A stretch of DNA of 50,365 nt. Origin: Minisyncoccota bacterium. GTDB lineage: Bacteria; Patescibacteriota; Minisyncoccia; Phycocordibacterales; UBA9973. The stretch lies in the NCBI GenBank assembly GCA_018060905.1, contig JAGOVD010000001.1, positions 1 through 50,365 of the forward strand, in the 5' to 3' direction. This document shows positions 32,509-41,748 of the stretch, piece by piece. The first letter of the stretch is position 1. Each line of letters starts with the position of its first letter. The notes under the pieces were generated by a model that saw only the letters and a list, made by a program, of their open reading frames with translations, was not told where the DNA came from and searched no databases. A program made the translations under genes and the position numbers.

Positions 32509-33027
32509 ATGGCAGATGACAAAGGAGGAGGTGGAGGTAGCTCGTGGGAACCCTTCGAGATTATTATCGTAATACTGCTTATTGTGGCGTTGTTATCGCG
32601 ACTTCCAGGTGGTGCACCTGCGACAACACAGGAGCAGCAGACACCGAAACCAAAGGTTGTCACTACGCCAAAACCTGATCCAGCTATGTGTGGAATCACG
32701 ATTGCGCGACCGCATGCACTTGAGAGGGTGGCGAACTTTGTTACGCTCATTGGGTCTACACAAGGGTGCAACTGGCCTATAGGTAGTGATGGTGTCGCAC
32801 TCTATGCACAAGTCATCGACGCTCGCGGTATGCCAGTGTCGGCATATACGACCGTGGTAGCTACAACAACCGATCTCCCAACTGTTGGTGGTAGTACATC
32901 CGTACATTTTGACACCGCGATTCAACTTATCGATGCGCCGGCAACGGCGACAGGGTACGTCATCCTCATTCCGGCGACCAATCCCAGTGATCAATCTCTT
33001 ACGATGCGGATTCCAATCAAGTTTTAA
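32509..33027 (+). CDS. Membrane-anchored protein with Gmad2-like domain
   Basis: The product is 172 residues. A Gly-rich N-terminus leads into one TM segment (FEIIIVILLIVALLSRLPGG), a Pro/Thr linker, and an Ig-like beta domain. It starts ITIARPHALERVANFVTLIG and ends YVILIPATNPSDQSLTMRIP, resembling Gmad2 domains of spore and envelope proteins. The domain is probably extracytoplasmic. Function unknown. Confidence 0.65.
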   Translation: MADDKGGGGGSSWEPFEIIIVILLIVALLSRLPGGAPATTQEQQTPKPKVVTTPKPDPAMCGITIARPHALERVANFVTLIGSTQGCNWPIGSDGVALYAQVIDARGMPVSAYTTVVATTTDLPTVGGSTSVHFDTAIQLIDAPATATGYVILIPATNPSDQSLTMRIPIKF

Positions 33028-33068
33028 TACAAGTACTGAAAATAATACACGAGTGCTATACTACAGGC

Positions 33069-34346
33069 ATGCAATCTGCATCACTTTTTGATCTCATCAT
33101 GCGCCACATCGGCGTGTACATTGCTCTCGTTGTTGTTGTGATGATCGGATGGAATCTTTGGGTTACGTATCTGAACATGCTCTACCTCCGATCGATTGAT
33201 TGGATTATGCTTGAGATCGTCCCTCCAAAAGATGTCTTCAAATCTCCTGCAGCGATGGAGCTCGTCTTCAATGCGCTCCACGGTGGTGGATCAGGTAACT
33301 GGTATGAGAAATACTGGAAGGGTGAACTCGCCCAATACTACTCACTCGAGATTGTCTCAACCGAAGGTAAGGTGCATTTCTATGTACGGTTCCACAAGAA
33401 GTTTCGCAAAGTTTTTGAAGCTCAACTGTACGCACAGTATCCGCAGGCAGAAGTCAAAGAAGTCGAAGACTACACCAAGAAGATTCCGAATTCTGATTTC
33501 AAGAAAAATAGCCCAATCAGTATGTTCGCGTATAACCTCAAGCTTGAAAAAGCGGATCCATATCCAATCAAGACGTATGTGGATTTTGGCCTCGACAAAG
33601 CTATTGGTTCTCTGGAAGAAGAACAGCGTATTGATCCCATGACTCCCACGATTGAGACCATGGGCTCGATCGGTATCGGGGAGCATATTTGGGTTCAGAT
33701 CAACATCAGACAAGCGATCAAACGTCATGAGGTCAAGAAAGGCGACGCCATTGAAAAAGAAAAAAGCTGGAAAGACAAGAGTCGTGAGGTCATCGAAGAG
33801 ATCAAATCCAAGGCCAATACCAAAGATGCCGAAGGTAAAACAGTCGTCGGTAAACTTGGGCGAGGCGAGCAGGGGGTGATCGAAGCGATTGAGCGTCATC
33901 GCAACAAACCTGGTTTTGATACAGGGATTCGCGTACTTTATATTGCAGACAAAGAACATTTTAGTGGCAACACGATTACTGCATTTACAAGTATGTGGCG
34001 TCAGTACAACACCGAAGACCTCAATGCGTGGAAGATGTCTGATTTGACCAAAGTTACTGAACCATGGAAAGATATTACACTCAAAGAAACAGGGAGCGTC
34101 GTTTCCAATATGAAAAAGGGTTACCTCGATGATTACAAATCTCGCTCGTTCTTTTATGGCGGGTTTAGTTTTGACAAGATTGGCAAGTATTTTACCCACC
34201 CTGAAGCATCTGGCTCCAAAGGCTTTGTACTCTCGAGTGAAGAGCTCGCCACTATCTACCACTTGCCGGGTCGTGTCGCTGAAACTCCGAACGTTCTTCG
34301 TGTTGAGTCCAAGAAAGGGGAGCCGCCAGCAAATCTTCCTATTTAA
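33069..34346 (+). CDS. DUF8128-like membrane protein, no ATPase domain
   Basis: The product is 425 residues. One TM segment near 12-33 (VYIALVVVVMIGWNLWVTYL) is followed by a large mixed alpha/beta region (VFNALHGGGSGNWYEKYWKG onward). From memory of Patescibacteria genomes this is the N-terminal part of proteins that continue into a VirD4/TraC-type DNA-pump ATPase. Here it stops at SKKGEPPANLPI and no Walker A motif follows. TATACT (33057-33062) lies six bases before the ATG. mltG begins four bases after the stop. Confidence 0.7.
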   Translation: MQSASLFDLIMRHIGVYIALVVVVMIGWNLWVTYLNMLYLRSIDWIMLEIVPPKDVFKSPAAMELVFNALHGGGSGNWYEKYWKGELAQYYSLEIVSTEGKVHFYVRFHKKFRKVFEAQLYAQYPQAEVKEVEDYTKKIPNSDFKKNSPISMFAYNLKLEKADPYPIKTYVDFGLDKAIGSLEEEQRIDPMTPTIETMGSIGIGEHIWVQINIRQAIKRHEVKKGDAIEKEKSWKDKSREVIEEIKSKANTKDAEGKTVVGKLGRGEQGVIEAIERHRNKPGFDTGIRVLYIADKEHFSGNTITAFTSMWRQYNTEDLNAWKMSDLTKVTEPWKDITLKETGSVVSNMKKGYLDDYKSRSFFYGGFSFDKIGKYFTHPEASGSKGFVLSSEELATIYHLPGRVAETPNVLRVESKKGEPPANLPI

Positions 34347-34349
34347 TAT

Positions 34350-35318
34350 ATGGATTTTCAATTTTCTTACAAACGGCGGATGCGCTACCTGATTGTTTTT
34401 GTCGGTGCTGTTGCTCTACTTGTGATCTTTTCCCGTTCATTCCTCATCGCACCAACTGATTTTCCCGTACCATATCGACTCACGATTGAGCCAGGACAAA
34501 CATTGTTCTCAGTCTCACGCGAACTCACTGATGCTTCAGCGATTCGCTCACCGCGATTTTTTGAAATATTTATGATTGCATTGGGAAGCGAAAAGAGAGT
34601 GAGTCAGGGAGAGTACTATTTTGCGCAACCGGTGTCATCGTTTGAGATCGCACTTCGGATATCAGGACGACAGTTTGGTATCGACCGAAAAAAAGTCACC
34701 TTCCCCGAAGGGTTTACCAACAAACAAATAGCGGCTCGCCTCGCACAAACATTTGATTCATTTGATGTGTCACTATTTTTGACGCTTGCCAACGATTACG
34801 AAGGGTACCTCTTTCCTGATACATACGGATTTTTCCCATCGGTGACACCTGATGCCATCGTGGCGACACTTCGTCGTAATTTCACTACCAAGACCGCTCG
34901 GCTCGAAAAAGATATCATAGCATCATCCCGATCAAAAAAGGATCTCATCATCATGGCATCAATCATTGAAAAAGAAGCTCGTGGTGAAAACGATCGTGCC
35001 ATCATATCTGGTATCCTCTGGAAACGTATCGATAGTGGTATCCCACTACAAGTCGATGCGCCATTCCTTTATCTTTTGGGGAAAGAAAGCAAGGATCTCA
35101 CGAGGGCTGATCTCGCCACAAACTCACCGTATAATACGTACAAAAACAAAGGCTTGCCTCCGGCACCGATTGGGAACCCAGGGCTTGCATCGATTGAGGC
35201 AGCACTCTATCCTGAGAGTTCTCCGTATCTCTACTACCTCCATGACGACGATGGAGCGATTCATTATGCGAAAACATATATTGAACATAAGCAAAATATC
35301 GCAAAATATTTAAAATGA
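34350..35318 (+). CDS. mltG: Endolytic murein transglycosylase MltG
   Basis: The product is 322 residues. One N-terminal TM segment (YLIVFVGAVALLVIFSRSFL) is followed by a LysM-like region (TIEPGQTLFSVSREL) and the YceG catalytic domain with Glu in MASIIEKEARGE and the conserved NTYKNKGLPPAPIGNPGL. It releases nascent glycan strands and sets their length. Its stop overlaps the exonuclease start by four bases. Confidence 0.94.
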   Translation: MDFQFSYKRRMRYLIVFVGAVALLVIFSRSFLIAPTDFPVPYRLTIEPGQTLFSVSRELTDASAIRSPRFFEIFMIALGSEKRVSQGEYYFAQPVSSFEIALRISGRQFGIDRKKVTFPEGFTNKQIAARLAQTFDSFDVSLFLTLANDYEGYLFPDTYGFFPSVTPDAIVATLRRNFTTKTARLEKDIIASSRSKKDLIIMASIIEKEARGENDRAIISGILWKRIDSGIPLQVDAPFLYLLGKESKDLTRADLATNSPYNTYKNKGLPPAPIGNPGLASIEAALYPESSPYLYYLHDDDGAIHYAKTYIEHKQNIAKYLK

Positions 35319-35857
35319 TCCTCCAACAACCACTTGCATTTGTCGATATAGAAACGACCGGTATTGACCGCGATGATTTTGAAATTATCGAACTCGGTGT
35401 TGTCATCGCGCGCCTCAAAGATGACGTACTAACGGTCATCGATGAGATCGATCTCAAGATTGCGCCCAAACGTATCGAAGACGCGGACCCTATCGCACTG
35501 CGGGTCAACGGCTATGATCCTGCTGATTGGATATTTGCAGTCAGTATCGAAGAAGCACTCAAAATATTTGTGGAGAAAACCGCCGGTGCAGTATTTGTTG
35601 CGCACAATGTGACCTTTGACTACGGATTCATCGAGGCCAACCTCAAGCGCTATGGTATGGAGAGTAAAATGCACTATCACAAGCTCGACACCATCGCGCT
35701 CGCATTTGGTGTACTCCACAACAACGACGATATGGGCAAGCTTTCACTTCGCTCACTGTGTGAGCGGTTTGAAATCGAAAATAAAAAAGCCCATAGTGCG
35801 TTTGCTGATGCATATGCAACCTATGAGCTGTTTAAGAAATTGTTGAATTTGGAATAA
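35315..35857 (+). CDS. DEDDh 3'-5' exonuclease, DnaQ/RNase T-like
   Basis: The product is 180 residues. FVDIETTGIDRDD gives the D-x-E of motif I, HNVTFDYGFIE motif II, and AHSAFADAYATYELF the H-x4-D of motif III. It may be the proofreading subunit of DNA polymerase III or an RNA-trimming enzyme. It is translationally coupled to mltG. Confidence 0.88.
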   Translation: MILQQPLAFVDIETTGIDRDDFEIIELGVVIARLKDDVLTVIDEIDLKIAPKRIEDADPIALRVNGYDPADWIFAVSIEEALKIFVEKTAGAVFVAHNVTFDYGFIEANLKRYGMESKMHYHKLDTIALAFGVLHNNDDMGKLSLRSLCERFEIENKKAHSAFADAYATYELFKKLLNLE

Positions 35858-35885
35858 TGTATTCCGTGGTAGTATCATTTTTGTA

Positions 35886-36932
35886 ATGAAAAAGAAGCAG
35901 AAAATATTTGTGGGGGTTTCGGGCGGGGTCGACTCGTCTGTTGTTGCACACCTTCTCAAAAAAGAGGGACATGAAGTTCATGGTGTCTTTGTGAAGACGT
36001 GGTCACCAGAATGGATGCCGTGTACGTGGCTTGCCGAGAAGCGCGATGCGATGCGAGTCTGCGCAGCGCTCGACATACCATTTCATTTTCTCGATGCAGA
36101 GCAGGTATATAAGGATGGTGTGGCGGACTATATGATTGCCGAATACAAAATGGGTCGCACGCCAAACCCTGACGTACTATGCAACCGTGTCATCAAGTTC
36201 GGGGCACTCTGGGACTATGCCAAGGCTCATGGCGCAGATGTAGTCGCAACCGGACACTATGCTCGTGTTGAGAATAATCGTCTGGTGAAGGGTATTGATA
36301 CTGCAAAAGATCAGTCCTATTTCCTCTGGATGCTCACCAAAGAGGAACTTGGGCATGTGCGATTTCCGATTGGGCATCTCGACAAGGGCGAGGTGCGTCG
36401 CATCGCTGAACGAGCCGATTTATTTACTGCAGTCAAAAAAGATAGTCAGGGGATTTGCTTCCTCGGCGACGTCGACATGCGCGAATTCCTCTCTCACTAT
36501 ATAGAGATGAAGCAGGGAGACGTCGTGGACGAACGTGGGGAAGTCATCGGCACACACGATGGTGTATGGTTCTATACACTCGGCGAACGGCATGGCTTTA
36601 CTATCTCGACAACCACTACCCATACGACACCGTACTATGTTATCGCAAAAAATATCCAAGAGAACCAACTCGTCGTATCTACAAAACCGAAGAAGGCAAA
36701 GACGGGCAAAGTGACGATTGCACTTCGTGACACAAACTGGATTGAATCTATCGACCATAGGCATACGTATACTGTACAGATTCGCTATCACGGTGAGTTT
36801 ATTCCAGTAAAGGTTGCAAAGAGTGGGGACGTTACGATGAAATACGATGGATTGATTGCGCTCGGCCAATCTCTCGTCATCTATGACGGAGACCTACTTG
36901 TTGGGGGCGGGGTCATCGATAGTGTGGAATAA
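35886..36932 (+). CDS. mnmA: tRNA-specific 2-thiouridylase MnmA
   Basis: The product is 348 residues. The ATP-pyrophosphatase loop is GVSGGVDSSVVAHLL, the catalytic Cys is in TPNPDVLCNRVIKF, and the second Cys is in DSQGICFLG. It thiolates U34 of Lys, Glu and Gln tRNAs; tRNA-Glu(UUC) in this window is a natural substrate. TAGTAT (35870-35875) lies ten bases before the ATG. Confidence 0.96.
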   Translation: MKKKQKIFVGVSGGVDSSVVAHLLKKEGHEVHGVFVKTWSPEWMPCTWLAEKRDAMRVCAALDIPFHFLDAEQVYKDGVADYMIAEYKMGRTPNPDVLCNRVIKFGALWDYAKAHGADVVATGHYARVENNRLVKGIDTAKDQSYFLWMLTKEELGHVRFPIGHLDKGEVRRIAERADLFTAVKKDSQGICFLGDVDMREFLSHYIEMKQGDVVDERGEVIGTHDGVWFYTLGERHGFTISTTTTHTTPYYVIAKNIQENQLVVSTKPKKAKTGKVTIALRDTNWIESIDHRHTYTVQIRYHGEFIPVKVAKSGDVTMKYDGLIALGQSLVIYDGDLLVGGGVIDSVE

Positions 36933-37003
36933 AAACTGTATTTCACGTGCGTATATTTGCTACTATAATATAAAAAGAATTTTCAAAACTAAATCAAGAC
37001 GCA

Positions 37004-37411
37004 ATGAAATATCTTTTATGTATTGCGACACTTTTTGTAGTCGTTGCCTGTAAAAAGGAAATACGCGTCTCTCTGGCAGTGCCGTGCCATGGCGATACCG
37101 CCAAACCTCTCGTCATCACCGCACCGTATTTTGCAGATACGCTGCGCTACGGTCAGATGTATGAGACGACCTGGATCGGCAAGATTGGTGGTGCCACCAA
37201 GTACGCAGTCATACTTCACTGGAAGGACTACTCTACAAGTGAGTCATTTTTTCAGATGGTGGGAGATGTCCATCCATCCGAATGTTCTTTTGCGTGGAAG
37301 GTGCATTCGGATATGTTTGGGACTATCCACAATGATAACTGCTACATACTATTTGCCGGCAACTCAGTACCGGGCTATGTGGAGAGTGTTCGTTTTTCAA
37401 TCAGGCCATAG
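37004..37411 (+). CDS. Putative lipoprotein
   Basis: The product is 135 residues with a short signal peptide and lipobox-like VVVAC (Cys at residue 16), so it is probably lipid-anchored outside the membrane. The mature part is beta-rich (GQMYETTWIGKIGGATKYAV onward) with two further cysteines that could pair. A promoter with CTATAAT near 36963-36969 precedes a leader of about 35 bases. Confidence 0.65.
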   Translation: MKYLLCIATLFVVVACKKEIRVSLAVPCHGDTAKPLVITAPYFADTLRYGQMYETTWIGKIGGATKYAVILHWKDYSTSESFFQMVGDVHPSECSFAWKVHSDMFGTIHNDNCYILFAGNSVPGYVESVRFSIRP

Positions 37412-37417
37412 CAACAC

Positions 37418-37457
37418 GAACCTGAAGCTATATACACAGTTTCGGGTTCTTCTTTTA
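37418..37457 (+). terminator. Intrinsic terminator
   Basis: A 9-bp stem GAACCTGAA/TTCGGGTTC (one G-U), a 14-base loop and TCTTTTAT. Confidence 0.65.
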
Positions 37458-37481
37458 TATGAACTACAGTATACTTGTAGC

Positions 37482-37949
37482 ATGCAAAACATCATCAATG
37501 ATCCCATGATTATCAGTCTCGCTATTGCAATGCTCCTCGGCATGCTCTTAGGTATCGAACGATTCGTCGCACACAAGACTGCTGGCATGCGCACGTATAC
37601 GCTCATATCTATGGGTTCTGCGATGTTTGTTATTATTTCGCAAATGGTTGCCGCCCAGAGCTCTACCGGCCTCTTTGATCCACTTCGTATGGCTGCTCAA
37701 GTTGTCGCAGCTGCAGGGTTCCTCGGTGTTGGTGTTATCTTTCACAAAGACCAACGCGTGAGCGGTATTACGACTGCTAGCGGTATGTGGGTGGCAGCAG
37801 GGATAGGTATGGCATGTGGATTTGGACTCTATAAACTCGCGATTGTCGTCACGATTCTCTCCCTCTTTACCTTCATCGTTATGTGGTTCCTCGAAGCCCA
37901 GATCCGCAAGATTTCTATCGGTAACGACCAAGAAAACACACCGCTCTAA
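37482..37949 (+). CDS. MgtC/SapB family membrane protein
   Basis: The product is 155 residues with four hydrophobic helices. MLLGMLLGIERFVAHKTAGM and GFLGVGVIF are diagnostic of the MgtC/SapB N-terminal domain; the C-terminal ACT-like domain of MgtC is missing, as in SapB-type members. It modulates membrane energetics or magnesium homeostasis in other bacteria. TATACT (37470-37475) lies six bases before the ATG, ruling out longer upstream frames. Confidence 0.88.
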   Translation: MQNIINDPMIISLAIAMLLGMLLGIERFVAHKTAGMRTYTLISMGSAMFVIISQMVAAQSSTGLFDPLRMAAQVVAAAGFLGVGVIFHKDQRVSGITTASGMWVAAGIGMACGFGLYKLAIVVTILSLFTFIVMWFLEAQIRKISIGNDQENTPL

Positions 37950-37960
37950 AGCGGTTTTTG
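37940..37960 (+). terminator. Intrinsic terminator overlapping the MgtC-like stop
   Basis: ACCGCT/AGCGGT stem with loop CTAA and five T; the loop contains the stop codon. Confidence 0.8.
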
Positions 37961-37983
37961 TTTTGTGTTATGATGGACTCACT

Positions 37984-39711
37984 ATGGCTTATTCAGCAGA
38001 TATAAAAAAGATAGGACGTCATTTTTTGCCTCAAGATTTTAAGATAATTACCTGGGAAACTCTGGAGCCTTATTTCAAAAATCTTACCGAGAGAAACATA
38101 TCTACCAAAGAAGGGCTCGAGCAATGGTTAAAAGATCAAAGCGAGCTAGAAGCAGTTATTGATGAAGATGCTTCTTGGAGACAGATTAACATGACGCGCG
38201 ATACAGAAAATAAAGAACTTCAGGAATCTTTTAATTATTTTCATCTCCAGATACAACCTCATATTGAGCCATATATTGATGCGCTTAATAAAAAACTTCT
38301 GAGTAACCCGCTTCTCAAGGGTTTTGATACAGAGAAATACAATACGTATATACGCAATATTCGTAAGGATAGAGAGCTTTTTCGAGAACAAAATATTCCA
38401 TTACAGGCAGAAATATCTGTGTTGCAGCAAGAATTTGGTCAAATCACAGGTGCGATGACAGCGAGTGTTAATGGTCAGGAGTACACACTTCAACAAGCGG
38501 CAAAATTTCTGGAAAACGAAGATCGTACTTTACGTGAAGAAGTGTATATGAAAGTACAAGAACGCCGACTCCAGGATAAAGATAAGCTCGATGAACTCTT
38601 CAATAAACTAATTGCTCTAAGAGATCAAGAAGCTCAGAATGCCGGATTCGATAATTTCCGGGATTACCAGTTCAAAGAACTTGGCAGGTTTGATTATACA
38701 AAAGAAGACTGCTTTAAATTTCATGAAGCGGTAAAGCAGCACGTACTTCCTTTGGTAAAAGAAATTTATTTGAAGAAAAAAGAAAAGTTGGGCGTTGATT
38801 CGTTGCGCCCATGGGATCTTGAAGCAGAACCTGAAGGTGTTGAAGCGTTAAAGCCATTTGATACCGGAGAAGAGTTGTTGGAAAAATCCATACTCTGCAT
38901 GAAAAAACTCTCACCTTTTTTTGGAGAGTGCCTTCAGAAAATGAAAGCAATGGGAAATCTTGATCTTGAAAGTAGGAAAGGGAAAGCACCCGGTGGCTAT
39001 AACTGTCCACTTCTTGAAACAGGAGCTCCTTTTATTTTTATGAATGCGGCGGGGCAAATGCACGATGTAACGACTATGGTGCATGAGGGAGGTCATGCCG
39101 TACACTCATTTCTTTCGCACGATTTAGAGTTGACTGGATTCAAAGCATATCCAATGGAAATCGCAGAAGTTGCAAGTATGAGTATGGAGCTTTTTACTAT
39201 GGATTATTGGGATACATTCTTCTCAAATCCTGATGAGCTCACTAGAGCCAAAGAGCATCAGCTAGAGAGAGTGATCACTCTTTTCCCATGGGTTGCGATT
39301 ATAGATAAATTTCAACATTGGGTATATGAGAATCCACAACATACTCTTGAGCAACGAACATCTGAGTGGTTAAAAATATTGGAAGAATTTAAAGAGGGTA
39401 TTGTTGATTATAGTGGACTTGAAAAATTTAGAGCAAACATGTGGCAAAAACAACTCCATCTCTTTGAAGTGCCCTTTTATTACATAGAATACGGTATCGC
39501 ACAGCTCGGTGCTATTGGGTTATGGATGCAATACAAGAAAAATCCTGACAAAGCTATCAAAAATTATTGCGACGCACTAAGTCTTGGGGCAACGCGTACA
39601 CTCCCAGAATTATATAAGACCGCAGGATTAGAATTTGACTTCTCACCCTCACACATAAAAGTTTTGATGGATTTTGTTTCTGAAGAGATGAAAAAACTGG
39701 GTGAAAAATAA
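37984..39711 (+). CDS. pepF: M3 family oligoendopeptidase F
   Basis: The product is 575 residues. The zinc site is TMVHEGGHAVHSF, with a third ligand Glu in YPMEIAEVASMSMELF. The helical cap is typical of M3 enzymes. It hydrolyses oligopeptides in the cytoplasm and would supply amino acids to a scavenging organism. TATGAT (37969-37974) is nine bases before the ATG at 37984, so I reject the upstream part of the frame that overlaps the MgtC-like gene. Confidence 0.94.
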   Translation: MAYSADIKKIGRHFLPQDFKIITWETLEPYFKNLTERNISTKEGLEQWLKDQSELEAVIDEDASWRQINMTRDTENKELQESFNYFHLQIQPHIEPYIDALNKKLLSNPLLKGFDTEKYNTYIRNIRKDRELFREQNIPLQAEISVLQQEFGQITGAMTASVNGQEYTLQQAAKFLENEDRTLREEVYMKVQERRLQDKDKLDELFNKLIALRDQEAQNAGFDNFRDYQFKELGRFDYTKEDCFKFHEAVKQHVLPLVKEIYLKKKEKLGVDSLRPWDLEAEPEGVEALKPFDTGEELLEKSILCMKKLSPFFGECLQKMKAMGNLDLESRKGKAPGGYNCPLLETGAPFIFMNAAGQMHDVTTMVHEGGHAVHSFLSHDLELTGFKAYPMEIAEVASMSMELFTMDYWDTFFSNPDELTRAKEHQLERVITLFPWVAIIDKFQHWVYENPQHTLEQRTSEWLKILEEFKEGIVDYSGLEKFRANMWQKQLHLFEVPFYYIEYGIAQLGAIGLWMQYKKNPDKAIKNYCDALSLGATRTLPELYKTAGLEFDFSPSHIKVLMDFVSEEMKKLGEK

Positions 39712-39724
39712 AAAGAAGAAATAG

Positions 39725-39752
39725 TTGCAAAAGATTCACACTGTTGTATAGT
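39725..39752 (+). promoter_or_regulatory. Promoter of the 43-residue membrane peptide gene
   Basis: TTGCAA (39725-39730), 16-bp spacer, TATAGT (39747-39752). Confidence 0.6.
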
Positions 39753-39768
39753 CGTGAAAATACATACT

Positions 39769-39900
39769 ATGCATCAAGATAAAGCCATGTTTGCTATAGT
39801 GGGGATATCAAGCGGTTCCTATGGATTATTGATAATAATGCTTATCCTTTTAGGTATTAGACAAAGTCAGACCATAGCGGAAAACTATCCACAGAAGTAA
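39769..39900 (+). CDS. 43-residue single-TM membrane peptide
   Basis: A short gene between pepF and alaS. The product reads MHQDKAMFAIVGISSGSYG, then LLIIMLILLGI and a polar tail. A hydrophobic core of about 20 residues, a promoter 16 bases upstream and a terminator seven bases downstream make it credible despite its size. It may be a membrane-active or regulatory peptide (inference). Confidence 0.6.
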   Translation: MHQDKAMFAIVGISSGSYGLLIIMLILLGIRQSQTIAENYPQK

Positions 39901-39906
39901 TTTATT

Positions 39907-39938
39907 AAAAGCAGTCTTAATTCAAGGCCGCTTTTTTT
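39907..39938 (+). terminator. Intrinsic terminator of the small membrane peptide gene
   Basis: An imperfect 11-12 bp stem (39907-39918 with 39924-39935) with one mismatch and seven T. Confidence 0.7.
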
Positions 39939-39966
39939 ATTACCCATTTTTTGCTAGAGTATGCGC

Positions 39967-41712
39967 ATGACTTCAGCTGAAATCCGCAAACGATTCCTCG
40001 ATTTCTTTGCCGCACGCGGACACGCTATTTTGCCGTCTGCGTCGCTCGTGCCCAAGAACGACCCTTCGGTACTCTTTAATACTGCGGGTATGCAACCACT
40101 CGTCCCATACCTCATGGGTGAGCCACATCCATTGGGCAACCGTCTCGCGAGCTGTCAAAAATGCGTCCGCACTGGAGACATTGATGATGTCGGTGATGCG
40201 CGACACCTCACCTTTTTTGAAATGCTTGGTAACTGGTCGCTTGGAGATTATTTTAAAGCAGATGCGATCAAATGGAGTTATGAATTCCTCACGTCAAAAG
40301 AAGAAGGGCTTGGACTTGATCCGTCACGTCTCTACGTCACGGTCTTTGAAGGCGATGCAGATGCACCGCGCGATATGGAAGCGGTGGAGATATGGAAGCA
40401 ATACATCCCCGAGAACCGTATTTATTTCTTGCCCAAAGCCAATAACTGGTGGAGTCCTGGCGACAATGGCCCATGTGGCCCTGATACCGAAATGTTTTAT
40501 GACGTGACGACTGCCGGACTTGGAGACATGTCACACGACGAATACGTCACAGCTGATGATCGAGGAGATGTCGTAGAGATCTGGAACGACGTGTTCATGG
40601 AATACGAGAAACGTGATGGCAAAGTCATCGGCAAGCTGTCACAGAAAAATGTCGATACCGGAAGCGGACTTGAGCGTATCTCGATGATCGTACAGGGCAA
40701 GTCAAATGTCTACGAAGCCGATATGTTCGCAACAGTGTTCTATGCTATCAAAGAAAAATCTGAGAAATATGATGAACGTGCAGCACGCATTGTTGCCGAT
40801 CATGCACGCAGTGCAATGTTTTTGATCGCGGATGGGGTACTCCCAGGTAACAAAGATCAAGGCTATGTATTGCGACGACTCATCCGTCGTGCAGTCATGC
40901 AGGCAAAAAAGTTGGGGCTCCCTGCACATTTTCTCGCAGATACAGTCGCGCTCTATGGAGAGATATACAAAGACGCATATCCTGAAGTGGTGAGTATCGA
41001 TATTGAGGCTGTTGTTACTCAAGAAGAAAATAAGTTTTCAAAAACGCTCGAATCAGGACTCAAAGAGTTTGAAAAAGGTGCAGATCCATTTATTCTTGCC
41101 ACAACCTATGGATTTCCTATTGAGCTTACAATCGAGTTGGCACAAGAAAAGGGGATACTGATAGATAGACAGAAGTTTGATATTGAAATGAAAGCACACC
41201 AGGACGCATCGCGCGCAGGTGCAGAACAAAAGTTCAAAGGTGGACTTGCTAATACGAACGAGCAGACGACGAAGCTCCATACCGCGCATCATTTACTCTT
41301 GAAAGCGCTCCAAGAAGTCGTTAGTCCCGACATTCACCAAAAGGGAAGTAATATCACCGAAGAGCGTCTCCGTATCGACTTCAACTTTGACCGGAAACTC
41401 ACCGATGATGAGAAGCGGGCAGTCGAGGATAAAGTGAATGAATGGATCAACAAAGACCTCTGTGTCGTCAAACGTGATTTACCCAAAGCTGAAGCCGAAG
41501 CGCTCGGGGCTGAAATGGAATTTGGGACAACATATCCCGACGTAGTATCTGTCTATTTCATCGAAGATGTTGATGGCAACACCATATCCAAAGAATTTTG
41601 TGGTGGCCCACATGTCACGAGCACGAAAAGTCTCGGTGTATTCAAAATCCAAAAAGAAGAAGCATCATCTGCGGGTATTCGTCGCATCAAAGCAACATTG
41701 AGCTACTACTAA
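39967..41712 (+). CDS. alaS: Alanyl-tRNA synthetase, short form
   Basis: The product is 581 residues against about 870 in most bacteria. The class II core (VPKNDPSVLFNTAGMQPLVP, ARHLTFFEMLGNWSLGDYF) and the editing domain (HTAHHLL and EFCGGPHV zinc residues) are present, but the C-Ala domain after the editing domain is absent. It charges and proofreads tRNA-Ala. TAGAGT (39955-39960) directly abuts the ATG at 39961, so the mRNA can only begin at or near the second ATG (39967), six bases from the -10; I use that start. Confidence 0.96.
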   Translation: MTSAEIRKRFLDFFAARGHAILPSASLVPKNDPSVLFNTAGMQPLVPYLMGEPHPLGNRLASCQKCVRTGDIDDVGDARHLTFFEMLGNWSLGDYFKADAIKWSYEFLTSKEEGLGLDPSRLYVTVFEGDADAPRDMEAVEIWKQYIPENRIYFLPKANNWWSPGDNGPCGPDTEMFYDVTTAGLGDMSHDEYVTADDRGDVVEIWNDVFMEYEKRDGKVIGKLSQKNVDTGSGLERISMIVQGKSNVYEADMFATVFYAIKEKSEKYDERAARIVADHARSAMFLIADGVLPGNKDQGYVLRRLIRRAVMQAKKLGLPAHFLADTVALYGEIYKDAYPEVVSIDIEAVVTQEENKFSKTLESGLKEFEKGADPFILATTYGFPIELTIELAQEKGILIDRQKFDIEMKAHQDASRAGAEQKFKGGLANTNEQTTKLHTAHHLLLKALQEVVSPDIHQKGSNITEERLRIDFNFDRKLTDDEKRAVEDKVNEWINKDLCVVKRDLPKAEAEALGAEMEFGTTYPDVVSVYFIEDVDGNTISKEFCGGPHVTSTKSLGVFKIQKEEASSAGIRRIKATLSYY

Positions 41713-41728
41713 CTACTAACTACTAACT
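41705..41728 (+). repeat. Short tandem repeat of ACTACTA
   Basis: About 3.4 copies of the 7-mer ACTACTA begin in the last codons of alaS (Tyr-Tyr-stop) and end nine bases before the -10 of the next gene. Confidence 0.75.
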
Positions 41729-41748
41729 GACTCTGCTATACTTTAGTA

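Noticed and set aside
33357..34361. A 334-codon minus-strand open frame opposite the DUF8128-like gene
   Set aside because: The plus-strand gene has a leaderless promoter, a TM segment and a recognisable family; the antisense frame has none of these.
41705..41728. A CRISPR-like or regulatory array in the ACTACTA repeat
   Set aside because: Only about three short tandem copies without spacers; replication slippage at the alaS end explains it.
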